DNA of 64,000 nt from Brevibacillus choshinensis (lineage in GTDB: Bacteria; Bacillota; Bacilli; Brevibacillales; Brevibacillaceae), in assembly GCF_016811915.1 (NCBI RefSeq), contig NZ_CP069127.1:808001-872000 (forward strand), in the 5' to 3' direction. Position 1 is the stretch's first letter, and every line of letters begins with the position of its first letter. The notes under the pieces were generated by a model, which was given only the letters and a program-made list of their open reading frames with translations, was not told where the DNA came from and did no database searches. A program made the position numbers and the translations under genes. Shown piece by piece: positions 16,811 to 24,577 of the stretch.

Positions 16811-17317
16811 TTACGAAATGTGCTCTTCCCCGACCATCCATTCATAGTAATGGACGTCATGCCATTCCCCGAATTTGTAACCGACCTCCCGCAGCTTCCC
16901 GACGAGGGTGAACCCAAACTTCTCGTGGAGTCGGACACTCGCTTCGTTTCCTCCTGTGATCCCGCTGATTACGACGTGAAACCCCAGCTCTCGCGTGCGC
17001 TTCTGGATGTCTCGCATCAGGGCAGAGCCAACACTCTTCCCGCGCTGATTCTCTGCGATGTAGATGGATAGCTCTGCGGTGTTTCCGTACGCTGGTTTTT
17101 CACGAAAAGCAGAAAGACAGCAGTAGCCGATGACTTCATCACCGTCTTCTGCGACGATCAGTGGATAGCGGCCTCCGTGCTTGTGAAACCAGACTTCCCG
17201 TTGCTCCAGAGTCTGCTCTTCCAGATCAAAGGTGGCGACAAGCGTGTTCACTGCGTGATTGTAAATGGCCAGCATGGCCGGCAAATCGCTTATTTGTGCG
17301 TCTCGGATGCTTACCAT
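16811..17317 (-). CDS. GNAT acetyltransferase, phosphinothricin acetyltransferase-like
   Basis: A 168-residue GNAT protein with the features of the PAT/YncA group: IRDAQISDLPAMLAIYNH at the N-terminus, AELSIYIAENQRGKSVGSAL as the acetyl-CoA loop, and FGFTLVGKLREVGYKFGEWHD near the C-terminus. Such enzymes acetylate phosphinothricin, methionine sulfoximine (both glutamine synthetase inhibitors) or similar amino acids. Its position as last gene after amtB, the GlnD-like gene and the exonuclease, before a terminator, would fit a nitrogen-linked role, but this is inference. Confidence 0.85.
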   Translation of the reverse strand: MVSIRDAQISDLPAMLAIYNHAVNTLVATFDLEEQTLEQREVWFHKHGGRYPLIVAEDGDEVIGYCCLSAFREKPAYGNTAELSIYIAENQRGKSVGSALMRDIQKRTRELGFHVVISGITGGNEASVRLHEKFGFTLVGKLREVGYKFGEWHDVHYYEWMVGEEHIS

Positions 17318-17354
17318 ACCATTATTCCCTCGTTCTCCAGTTGATTTCCTTGCT

Positions 17355-18089
17355 CTACCTCAGGGCTTCATAAACCTGACGCAAGTCTTTGTAGCCGGCT
17401 TCTTGCGCCTTGAGAAGGTACATTCCCCACAAGGTGCCCGCGGCAACGGCATCGCAATAGGCATGATGGCGGCGAGAAATCGGGATGTCATGCTGGGCGC
17501 ATAGCGCGTCCAACGAACCGTTACCGATTGGATTGCTCAGCAGCCGGATCAATAGCATCGTATCGAGCATGCGATGCGTCAGGGGACGGCGACTGGTCTT
17601 CCACAGCCCTGCCCGAAAAAACTCGCGTTCATGGCGAGAGTGGTGAGCCACCAGCGGACGATCGCCCACAAAACGGAAGAACCGTGACATGGCCGGCAAT
17701 AGGTCAGGGGCAGTGGCGACCATCTCGTTGGATATTCCCGTGAGCGAGCTGACATGGGGCGGGATGGAGCGGCTGGGATTGACCAGCGTATAAAAGGAAT
17801 CTCCCAATAACAGCTTATCACCTTTCATCGCCACTGCCCCAATCGAGATGATGGCATCGCCATGGTCTGGGTAAAAGCCAGTCGTCTCGATATCCACGAC
17901 GACCACCTCGAGGTCTTCCAGCGGCATGTCCGCTCCGGAATCAGCCTGCCGCCTTTCTTTATTCAATGAACGAAGATAGGCGGCGTGATGCTTGTCACCT
18001 TCGTTGTGTCCGAAATTCCATTCACCTTGGGCTCCTGCGATCTCGCGGTTCATATGCCACAATCGTCCAAATAAATCCCATTTTGCCAA
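17355..18089 (-). CDS. DnaQ-like 3'-5' exonuclease (DEDDh)
   Basis: A 244-residue DnaQ-fold exonuclease. Exo I is VVVDIETTGFYPD, Exo II is PLVAHHSRHEREFF and Exo III is HHAYCDAVAAG, giving the full DEDDh set. It resembles the proofreading-type domains of PolC or epsilon but stands alone. The start is TTG at 18089, 8 bases after GGAGGG, which itself overlaps the stop of the GlnD-like gene. Tight spacing makes it the third gene of the amtB operon. Its substrate and link to nitrogen control are unknown. Confidence 0.85.
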   Translation of the reverse strand: MAKWDLFGRLWHMNREIAGAQGEWNFGHNEGDKHHAAYLRSLNKERRQADSGADMPLEDLEVVVVDIETTGFYPDHGDAIISIGAVAMKGDKLLLGDSFYTLVNPSRSIPPHVSSLTGISNEMVATAPDLLPAMSRFFRFVGDRPLVAHHSRHEREFFRAGLWKTSRRPLTHRMLDTMLLIRLLSNPIGNGSLDALCAQHDIPISRRHHAYCDAVAAGTLWGMYLLKAQEAGYKDLRQVYEALR

Positions 18090-18101
18090 AGATGTTCCCT
18101 C

Positions 18102-19277
18102 CTACCCTTTGGAGACGGAAGGGAGCTTTGCTGTCATTCGCTGCAGGCGAATGGCGAGCTTCATAGCCCCACGTGCCATGACGGTGGTGTCGGATGACAG
18201 TTCCCTTAGTTTGATGTAGCTGTTGCTGGTGTATTGTCCGTCCTCCCAGTGGAGGGGAGCAACCAGGCGCAAGCCGAGTACTTGTCGGAAATGATTTTCC
18301 AAGTCATCGCAAAAGCTTTTCTCCCAGATGCCCTTCTCACGCAGCAGCGACAGTCGTTCGAGTGTCGAGCTGCAGAAGATTCCATTGGCGAGGGCAAAGT
18401 GGCGAATGCAATTGACGATGGGCAAATAGACGCCGTATTTCAGGTTAATGGCTCCCCGAAAGCGGCCGTTGACCTCCGGCAGGATGCGGCCAAACAAGCC
18501 GAGAGGGACGCGGTAATGCAAAGTATTGCTCGCCAGGCGGCTCATCAAAAAGGCATTGTCCGCAAGCAGGCGTCGGAAGTGATCCAGCACGGGCTGGAAA
18601 ATAGCCGACTCGCCCCAAAGGACGCGGGCGTCGCTGGCGAGCAGCAGGTAGCGGGCGTTTTCCCAAATGGGGTGGGAGGCAAGGCCGTCCAGACGGTCGA
18701 TCCATTGCTCGACACTGCCGCGCCATCTTTGGGAAACGCAAGTCACATTTCCTTGGCAAGGAGGATAGCCTGCCTCCTCCAAACCTTGTACGATCGTCGC
18801 CCCCAGCAGATGAAAATAGCTGTGCACTTTTTCTGCCTGGGCCTGATCCAGATGATCGGGGAGCTGATAGACGAGACCGTTGTCCTGATCGCTGATGAGT
18901 GCCTGTTCGTGGCGTCCGCCGCTCCCAAACTGGAGAAACGCAAAAGGGACGGGAGGTGTTCCCACTCCCCTTTTCGCCAGTTCGCCTACGGATAGGAGCA
19001 CGCTATGCCGAATGATGCTGTCATGAATCAAATTCACCACGATCGCAAAGGGAGCCAGCTCCCCTGCGCGGGTCAAGGTGCGCAGAGGAGTGGCGTCCAG
19101 CAATTCCTGACGGATGGAAGACAGCTCGCGAAAGGACTCCGCTCGGCTGATCCGCTCCAGCTGCTCAGGAGAGAGTGTGAGAGGCACTTGCTTTGACTGC
19201 TGCTGCGGGTTGTACGCGTTCAGGTTGGAGAAGTTCGGGATAGCCGTATCCCCCATGTTCGCTAAGGTCAAGACCAA
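18102..19277 (-). CDS. DUF294 / GlnD-like nucleotidyltransferase
   Basis: About 390 residues. The nucleotidyltransferase motif QFGSGGRHEQALISDQDNG (about 137-155) is the GSxGRxE...SDxD signature of the DUF294/GlnD group, followed by a helical DUF294 C-terminal domain. No CBS or ACT domain is seen. GlnD uridylylates PII proteins in proteobacteria. The frame opens at TTG 19277, inside the end of amtB; TTG at 19271 with AAGAGG about 9 bases upstream is a good start, and ATG at 19256 is possible. The overlap with amtB of about 100 bases is unusual and suggests coupled translation. Confidence 0.82.
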   Translation of the reverse strand: MVLTLANMGDTAIPNFSNLNAYNPQQQSKQVPLTLSPEQLERISRAESFRELSSIRQELLDATPLRTLTRAGELAPFAIVVNLIHDSIIRHSVLLSVGELAKRGVGTPPVPFAFLQFGSGGRHEQALISDQDNGLVYQLPDHLDQAQAEKVHSYFHLLGATIVQGLEEAGYPPCQGNVTCVSQRWRGSVEQWIDRLDGLASHPIWENARYLLLASDARVLWGESAIFQPVLDHFRRLLADNAFLMSRLASNTLHYRVPLGLFGRILPEVNGRFRGAINLKYGVYLPIVNCIRHFALANGIFCSSTLERLSLLREKGIWEKSFCDDLENHFRQVLGLRLVAPLHWEDGQYTSNSYIKLRELSSDTTVMARGAMKLAIRLQRMTAKLPSVSKG

Positions 19278-20499
19278 CCACCTCTTCTTCTTCAGTTACT
19301 CGCAGACCGATCGTTGCCTTCAGGGCAGACAGAATGATGTACGAAACGACGAATACGTAGACAATCGCTCCCACCAATCCCAGCGCCTGCACCCCGAGCT
19401 GGTGGAAGCCGCCGCCGTAGAACAATCCAGGTGCGCCCACCCCTACTTTTTCCGTGAGCTCTGGAGTCGCGAACAGACCGGTGGACAATGTACCCCAGAT
19501 CCCGGCCACACCGTGGACAGAGAAGGCAAAGATCGGGTCGTCGATGCCGATGCGGTCAAACCAGATGGAAGTGTAGAATGTTAAAATACCTGACACTGCA
19601 CCGATCACGACAGCTGCCCAAGGATCGACGAATGCGCAAGAAGCAGTGATGGCTACCAGTGCGGCCAATACGCCATTCAGCATGCTTGGAATGTCAGCTT
19701 TGCCCATGACGATCCAGGAAATCGCCAGAGCGGCGACTGCACCGGCTGCTGTTGCGAGGTTGGTCGTCATCGCGATGTAACCGAAAAATCCAGAGGTGCT
19801 GCCGAGGGTGGAGCCTGCGTTGAAACCGAACCAGCCGATCCACAGGAACAGCACGCCGAGAACGGAATACACCTGGTTGTGCCCGGGAATCAGGTTGGAA
19901 CTGCCATCACGATTGTATTTGCCGAGACGTGGCTTCAAGAGGATGGTAGCGACCAGAGCTACGATGGCACCTTGCAAGTGGACGACCGTCGAACCGGCGA
20001 AATCTTGCATGCCGAGCTGGGCGAGCCAACCGCCGCCCCAGACCCAGTGACCGACAACAGGGTAGATGAGGACCGTAAACAATACGCTGAAGATGAAATA
20101 AATAGACAGCTTGGCACGCTCTGCAAAACCGCCCCAGGCGATGGCGAGAGAAACGGCGCAAAAGGCTAACTGGAACAAAAAGAGAATCGAGATAGGGATT
20201 GTTGCTGCGGAAAAAGCGGAGAAAGAATCGGTAGAAGTGCCGTCAAAGAAAAATCCGGATAGACCGAGGAAGGAGTTTCCGTCTCCAAAGGTCAGCCCGA
20301 AGCCGAACGCCCAAAATGCGATGGAGCAGATCCCGAAAGTGAGCACGGTCTTGCCGGCAACGTGACCTGCGTTTTTCATGCGGGTCGATCCAGCCTCTAA
20401 GAGTGCGAAGCCTACTTGCATGAGGATGACCAGAATCGCGGATACCATGACCCACGTGGCATCAATGGCAGAAGAGAGTTGCGCTAGAGTCGGTTCCAT
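19165..20499 (-). CDS. amtB: Ammonium transporter AmtB (NrgA)
   Basis: A 444-residue Amt/Rh channel with eleven membrane helices. The pore twin-histidine regions are visible: AGSTVVHLQGAIVALV and FAFSVHGVAGIWGTLS. The C-terminal tail, after the last helix, carries TEEEEVVGLDLSEHGGYGYP, the region PII proteins normally contact. It imports ammonium when nitrogen is scarce. AAGGAG precedes the ATG. Two GlnR/TnrA boxes lie over and downstream of its promoter. No glnK (PII) gene follows; a GlnD-like gene does. Confidence 0.95.
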   Translation of the reverse strand: MEPTLAQLSSAIDATWVMVSAILVILMQVGFALLEAGSTRMKNAGHVAGKTVLTFGICSIAFWAFGFGLTFGDGNSFLGLSGFFFDGTSTDSFSAFSAATIPISILFLFQLAFCAVSLAIAWGGFAERAKLSIYFIFSVLFTVLIYPVVGHWVWGGGWLAQLGMQDFAGSTVVHLQGAIVALVATILLKPRLGKYNRDGSSNLIPGHNQVYSVLGVLFLWIGWFGFNAGSTLGSTSGFFGYIAMTTNLATAAGAVAALAISWIVMGKADIPSMLNGVLAALVAITASCAFVDPWAAVVIGAVSGILTFYTSIWFDRIGIDDPIFAFSVHGVAGIWGTLSTGLFATPELTEKVGVGAPGLFYGGGFHQLGVQALGLVGAIVYVFVVSYIILSALKATIGLRVTEEEEVVGLDLSEHGGYGYPELLQPERVQPAAAVKASASHTLS

Positions 20500-20517
20500 T
20501 CAATCCACTCCTTTTTG

Positions 20518-20534
20518 TGTTAGGTATCCTAACA
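20518..20534. promoter_or_regulatory. GlnR/TnrA box 1 (downstream of the amtB start of transcription)
   Basis: TGTTAGGTATCCTAACA is a perfect match to the Bacillus consensus TGTNAN7TNACA. It lies about 13 bases past the predicted amtB transcription start. Confidence 0.75.
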
Positions 20535-20547
20535 CTTCATTTATTTA

Positions 20548-20564
20548 TGTCAGATTATATGACA
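20548..20564. promoter_or_regulatory. GlnR/TnrA box 2 (over the amtB -10)
   Basis: TGTCAGATTATATGACA is a second perfect TGTNAN7TNACA match, centred 30 bp from the first, so both lie on the same face of the helix. It contains the predicted -10. Confidence 0.75.
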
Positions 20565-20582
20565 TGAAAAATGGCATTGCAA
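20554..20582 (-). promoter_or_regulatory. amtB sigma-A promoter
   Basis: On the minus strand: TTGCAA (20577-20582), a 17-base spacer, and TATAAT (20554-20559) embedded in the second GlnR/TnrA box. Binding there should repress under nitrogen excess. Confidence 0.65.
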
Positions 20583-20616
20583 TTCTTTTTTTCAAGTTTT
20601 CGCACAGATAATAAAA

Positions 20617-20652
20617 CACCAATCCTTCCGACTACGCGTCAAAGGATTGGTG
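20617..20652 (-). terminator. Terminator overlapping the end of the MFS gene
   Basis: Stem CACCAATCCTT / AAGGATTGGTG with a T run on the minus strand. The upstream arm includes the last codons of the MFS gene. Confidence 0.75.
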
Positions 20653-21873
20653 CTTCATGGTTCGATTTCGTTTTTCCACCATCAGTCCGGTGATTGTCAG
20701 AGCGGTTAAAAACAAGCCGCTAATCAGGAAGAGCTGCTCAACCGGAAGCTTTCCGAGCCAAATGGCCCCCAGACTGCTCGAGAGCATGCCGAAAAATGTA
20801 AACATCAGCATGTTGATGGCGTACACTTTTCCGACGTTTGCGTCCGTCGCTTTGACCTGGATAGCGGTAACGGTCGGAATCCCGATGAGTGGACCCCCGA
20901 CTCCGGCAAGTGCAGCCCCCAGAAAGGCAATCCAGTGAAGCGAAGCGCCAGCGGTCAAAAGCAAAAATCCGCATGCCTGCATCAGCCAGCCGATCAAGAT
21001 CACGAGCAAATATCTCGTGTAGTAAGCACGCGACATATAGAGACTGCCCAGCAGATTGCCGATGCCGTAGAAGCCCATCAGCATGGCGAGCGTACTGCCG
21101 TTGCCTTGCTCCATACTCTCCGCAAGAAAAGGGAAACCGACGTTGTAGGTGACCAGCCATACGAGATAACCCAGATTGCCGAAAAGCAAAACTTGGAACA
21201 GGTAGCGATTGGCGCGGAGCTCTTTCACGCCTGTCCCGATATCACGCCTGTATTGCGCAGCGGTCAGCTTGCTGGTCGAATCGTTCGTTTGCCTCTGCAT
21301 GGAGTGACGAATCGTGAAGAGGAACAAGACCGAGATCAGATAGCTGCCCGCATTGACGAAAAAGAGCGTAGACAGCGGGACGGCTGCAGCCAGTAAACCG
21401 ATCGTCATCGGGGCCAAGATTCGGACTGTCCGAAAGGTTGTGTCCAGGATTCCGTTGGCTCTGCTCAGCTGCTCCATGGGAAGGATGCTTTTGAGTGCCA
21501 CTGTTCGAGCAGGCTGAAAAAGGCTGGAAAAGACGCCGAGAAAAAATTGGGCAGCCAAAAAGAAAGCGAATTGTTCGATCCCCCACACAGCCATGACGCC
21601 GACAAAAATGACCACGGCGATGCGAGCGATATCCGCACCCACCATCAAGAGCCGGGGGCTGTATCTGTCAGCAAGCACACCCCCGATTAAGTAGAACAGC
21701 AATCCTGCCACCATTTCCGGAATGGCGAGCAAGCTGAGGGCGGTTCCTGATTTCGTCGCCTGCAGCAAGTACCAGAGCAGGGCGAAGCTGTAGCATTGAT
21801 CTCCGATATTGGCTGTCATTTGCGCCAGCCACAGCTTCAGGAACGAGCTGTTCTTCCATAAAGACGCTTCCAC
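20632..21873 (-). CDS. MFS transporter
   Basis: A 413-residue, twelve-helix major facilitator. The N-terminal LWLAQMTANIGDQCYSFALLWYL resembles MFS_3/enterobactin-exporter-type permeases, with the loop motif GGVLADRYSPRLLMVG between helices 2 and 3. The start is GTG at 21873, 7 bases after GGGGAG. It lies 80 bases downstream of another MFS gene and an ArsR gene on the same strand. The substrate is unknown; drug or metabolite export is the usual role. Confidence 0.85.
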   Translation of the reverse strand: MEASLWKNSSFLKLWLAQMTANIGDQCYSFALLWYLLQATKSGTALSLLAIPEMVAGLLFYLIGGVLADRYSPRLLMVGADIARIAVVIFVGVMAVWGIEQFAFFLAAQFFLGVFSSLFQPARTVALKSILPMEQLSRANGILDTTFRTVRILAPMTIGLLAAAVPLSTLFFVNAGSYLISVLFLFTIRHSMQRQTNDSTSKLTAAQYRRDIGTGVKELRANRYLFQVLLFGNLGYLVWLVTYNVGFPFLAESMEQGNGSTLAMLMGFYGIGNLLGSLYMSRAYYTRYLLVILIGWLMQACGFLLLTAGASLHWIAFLGAALAGVGGPLIGIPTVTAIQVKATDANVGKVYAINMLMFTFFGMLSSSLGAIWLGKLPVEQLFLISGLFLTALTITGLMVEKRNRTMKHQSFDA

Positions 21874-21953
21874 ACTTGATCTCCCCGTCCTGCAAATTTT
21901 CGAAAAAATTATTTTTATCTAGCGTAGCAAGGGTGACGGGGAAAGTAAAGCCA

Positions 21954-23138
21954 TCATACGGAAGCGCCGATGCGTTTTTTCTCCAGTCTAGGAACGTACA
22001 TGAAATAGGCAGCGAGCATACCTGCGCTGGTAATAAGGGTAATGGCGATGAAACCAAAGGAGTGGTACAGCATTCCTGAAAGAGCGGAGCCAGTCAAGGT
22101 GCCCGCGTACATGCAGGCATTCGCCAAACTGGAGATCGTGCCGCGTGAGCTGGTGGAAAGTGTTTGCAATAGTCCCATCACGATGGGGACGAGCATACCG
22201 CCAAAGAAGAACGTAAAGGAGATCACTACTTGTACAAAGCCAAGCGACGGCACGTGTGGCAACGCGGAGAAAAGAAGAGCATTTGCCATAAATCCTACCG
22301 TGAGCACATTTCTTCTCCCCCACTTCTCCAGCAGCCAGCCGCTGATCAGGCTGCCCACGGTGTTTCCGAGGCCCGCATAAACGGTCGTGATCCCGATCTG
22401 GGAAACGGATTGAGCGTATTGATCGGCAAGCCACATGCCAAAGAAGGAAAAGAAAGCGTAGAAACCTGTCATGAAGCAAAAATAGGCAAGAAAATAGCGG
22501 GCTGCGCCAGGCAGTGTCAGCAGGTCGCGATAACGTGGCCAGATAGATCCCAGACGATTTTTTGTGCCTGTGTCAGAGGGGGGGGCAGCCGGCTTCAAAT
22601 CAGGCATGCAGCAGAGGATCAAACCCCAAGCGAGGAGAGAGGCGGCTCCGACTGCAAGAAAAGGAAAGGAAATATCGACTGCTGCGAGAAAGCTGCCGAG
22701 AGGAACCCCTACGAACTGAGAGACTGTAAGACCGGTCATCACAATGCCCATAGCCTTGCCGATCCGGACGGGAGGGAACAAGGCAGGGATGGCAGCCCAT
22801 ATTTGAGGGCCGATGAAGGCGGAGCAAATCCCCGCAAGAAAACGAAAGACGAGCATCGTGGCGTAATGCTCAGCAAACCCGCAAGCCATCGTGCTCAGGG
22901 CAAAGCCCAGCATTCCCAGAGACATCACCCGTTTGCGGTTCCAGCCGTCGGAGAGTGGACCGACGAATAGGGCAAACAAGGCGTAGCCCAGCGCATAGGA
23001 ACCTACCAGCCAACCGGTTTGTGTCGGATCGGTATGGTACAGCTCGCGCAAGGTGGGCAGCAGCGGACTGATGATAAACGTATCCGTTCCAATCAAAAAC
23101 ATGGTGTAAAAAAAGATGGCGAGATATCGGCGTTCCAT
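21954..23138 (-). CDS. MFS transporter, DHA1-like
   Basis: A 394-residue major facilitator with twelve helices. Helix 1 starts YLAIFFYTMFLIGTDTFIISPLLP, and the loop 2-3 motif GPLSDGWNRKRVMSLG and motif C-like region in helix 5 fit the DHA1 drug:proton antiporters. ATG at 23138 is 9 bases after AAGGAG; the TTG at 23159 is less likely. It follows the ArsR gene by 82 bases, so export of the regulator's ligand is plausible. Confidence 0.85.
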   Translation of the reverse strand: MERRYLAIFFYTMFLIGTDTFIISPLLPTLRELYHTDPTQTGWLVGSYALGYALFALFVGPLSDGWNRKRVMSLGMLGFALSTMACGFAEHYATMLVFRFLAGICSAFIGPQIWAAIPALFPPVRIGKAMGIVMTGLTVSQFVGVPLGSFLAAVDISFPFLAVGAASLLAWGLILCCMPDLKPAAPPSDTGTKNRLGSIWPRYRDLLTLPGAARYFLAYFCFMTGFYAFFSFFGMWLADQYAQSVSQIGITTVYAGLGNTVGSLISGWLLEKWGRRNVLTVGFMANALLFSALPHVPSLGFVQVVISFTFFFGGMLVPIVMGLLQTLSTSSRGTISSLANACMYAGTLTGSALSGMLYHSFGFIAITLITSAGMLAAYFMYVPRLEKKRIGASV

Positions 23139-23220
23139 TCGTTGACTCTCCTTTTTCAATGATTATATATTTGTATAGTTAAATAACTTTTGAAATAAAA
23201 GACAAAAAAGATGATACCGC

Positions 23221-23520
23221 TCACAGGGTATCCAAGAAGCCAGGCAAGAATTGCTGGAACGTATCTGTCTGGATGCACATAAAACGAATTTGTCCCTCCT
23301 TCCTCACTTTGATCAATCCCGCCTCGCGCAGTGTGCGGAAGTGATAAGAGGCGTTTGACTTGGAAGCCTCACAGATGTCTCCCACTTCTCCGCAGTTCAT
23401 TTCCCTGCCCGATTGGTACAGCGTTTTGACGATGGCAAGTCTCGTTTCATCAGCTAGGGCTTTGAAAATTTTGATCCGTTGCTCGTTGAGAAGCTGCTGG
23501 TTTTGTTGTTCAATAATCAT
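23221..23520 (-). CDS. ArsR-family transcriptional regulator
   Basis: A 99-residue winged-helix repressor: IKIFKALADETRLAIVKTLYQ is the dimer/first helix region, CEASKSNASYHFRTLREAGLI the recognition helix, and VRKEGQIRFMCIQ the wing. The ELxVxDL metal motif is replaced by MNCGEVGDICEASKS with two cysteines, so the ligand may be a thiophilic metal or a non-metal compound. It is the first gene before the two MFS genes on the same strand and likely controls them and itself. Confidence 0.85.
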   Translation of the reverse strand: MIIEQQNQQLLNEQRIKIFKALADETRLAIVKTLYQSGREMNCGEVGDICEASKSNASYHFRTLREAGLIKVRKEGQIRFMCIQTDTFQQFLPGFLDTL

Positions 23521-23587
23521 GGAAATATATTACTAACTCTCTTCACAGATGGCAATACCGAAATGTGCAAAGAGCAAGCGAAAGAGA

Positions 23588-23612
23588 AAAGAAGCCGGAA
23601 GCCGGCTTCTTT
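23588..23612 (-). terminator. Terminator of the 53-aa gene
   Basis: Stem AAAGAAGCCGG / CCGGCTTCTTT with a 3-base loop and minus-strand T run. It includes the stop codon region of the small gene. Confidence 0.8.
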
Positions 23613-23772
23613 AAGAGTTCGTGGAAGAAGTCTGGTTTTGCCTGTTTTGCTGCTGCTGGGACGATCCCTGGTTGTTTTCCGTTTGGGTATCATCCGCAAC
23701 CGTGCTGCTAGTCAAACCGGCCACTGCCAGCCCTTTTTGGTTCAAGTTTTTCGCACTTTTGAATTTGGACAT
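23611..23772 (-). CDS. Small Gln/Asn/Ser-rich protein, 53 aa
   Basis: Beginning MSKFKSAKNLNQKGLAVAG and ending in an Asn-Gln-Ser-Thr tail with a QQQQ run, this 53-residue protein has no Cys, Trp or Tyr. AGGAG lies 8 bases before the ATG. A strong terminator lies at its stop. The composition recalls gamma-type small spore proteins, but the GTEFASE-type cleavage site is absent, so I leave it unnamed. It is below the usual gene-finder length and was found by reading the frame. Confidence 0.65.
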   Translation of the reverse strand: MSKFKSAKNLNQKGLAVAGLTSSTVADDTQTENNQGSSQQQQNRQNQTSSTNS

Positions 23773-23911
23773 GTTCATCGCTCCTTTTTGGCGGGTCTCC
23801 CTTTACCATGCCATACTACGAACAGCGCTACTCATCCACTTCTTGCCCGGGATGTAAAGGGGGGAGTGGAAAGGTATACTAAAGAGAACAGCAAAAGCAG
23901 GGGGATGGAGA

Positions 23912-24259
23912 ATGGATGGATGCGTGATCATCGTGGAAGGAAAAACGGACAGGGAGCGGCTGCTGCGGGTTTTGGCAGAGCCTGTCACGATTCTTTGCAC
24001 GTGGGGGACGTACAGCCCTGAAAAGGGAGAGGAGCTCGCCATGCAGACACAAGATGCAGACGAGGTCTATCTGTTCACGGATGAAGACGACAGCGGAAAA
24101 AAACTGCGCGCACACTTGATGGAGGATTTGCCGCATGCTGCCCATTTGCACACCCAGAAAATGTACGGAGAAGTTGCCAATACTCCCCTGAACGTATTGG
24201 CGGATATCCTCGAGCGGGCAGGCTTTGCGATCGATCCATCCCACCTCGAACTTGGCTGA
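23912..24259 (+). CDS. Toprim-domain small protein (YusF-like)
   Basis: A 115-residue stand-alone Toprim fold. The catalytic glutamate region is VIIVEGKTDRERL (5-17) and the DxD-type acidic loop is LFTDEDDSGKKLR (about 54-66). It resembles the small Toprim proteins of Bacillus (YusF) and the RNase M5 Toprim core, and may act on nucleic acid with Mg2+. It is divergent from the 53-residue gene. A small membrane protein gene follows. Confidence 0.75.
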   Translation: MDGCVIIVEGKTDRERLLRVLAEPVTILCTWGTYSPEKGEELAMQTQDADEVYLFTDEDDSGKKLRAHLMEDLPHAAHLHTQKMYGEVANTPLNVLADILERAGFAIDPSHLELG

Positions 24260-24330
24260 TCGCGAGGGGGATAAAACACCAGTTCATCGGCTATAACATA
24301 GATAGATGGATGGTGGAGGTGCAAGTCGAA

Positions 24331-24537
24331 TTGCGTAGTCTGATGAGCTTTTTCAATCGAATGAATGTCCTTGCGTGGCTGGCGGGAATTTGGATCGCCC
24401 ACGCCTTGTTGTATTTGGCTTTGGGAACAGCCACGTGGCTAGGAACCTCTATACTGGCAGCCGCGTTTTACGGACTTTTGATTTTGGTCGGAAAACTCGT
24501 GGCGAGCCGCTACCCGGATAAGGAAGAAAGCAAATGA
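24331..24537 (+). CDS. Small membrane protein, about 68 aa
   Basis: Two hydrophobic segments (NVLAWLAGIWIAHALLYLAL and SILAAAFYGLLILVGKLV) and a charged tail RYPDKEESK. I prefer the TTG at 24331, which follows GGAGGT by 10 bases. An ATG at 24310 would give 75 residues but has only a weak site. No family recognised. Ends at a bidirectional terminator. Confidence 0.55.
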   Translation: MRSLMSFFNRMNVLAWLAGIWIAHALLYLALGTATWLGTSILAAAFYGLLILVGKLVASRYPDKEESK

Positions 24538-24567
24538 AAAAGCCGGCTCTTTGAAGCCGGCTTTATC
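24537..24567. terminator. Bidirectional terminator
   Basis: Stem AAAGCCGGCT / AGCCGGCTTT between the convergent small membrane gene and uppP, with A and T runs on either side. Confidence 0.8.
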
Positions 24568-24577
24568 TATATCAGCC

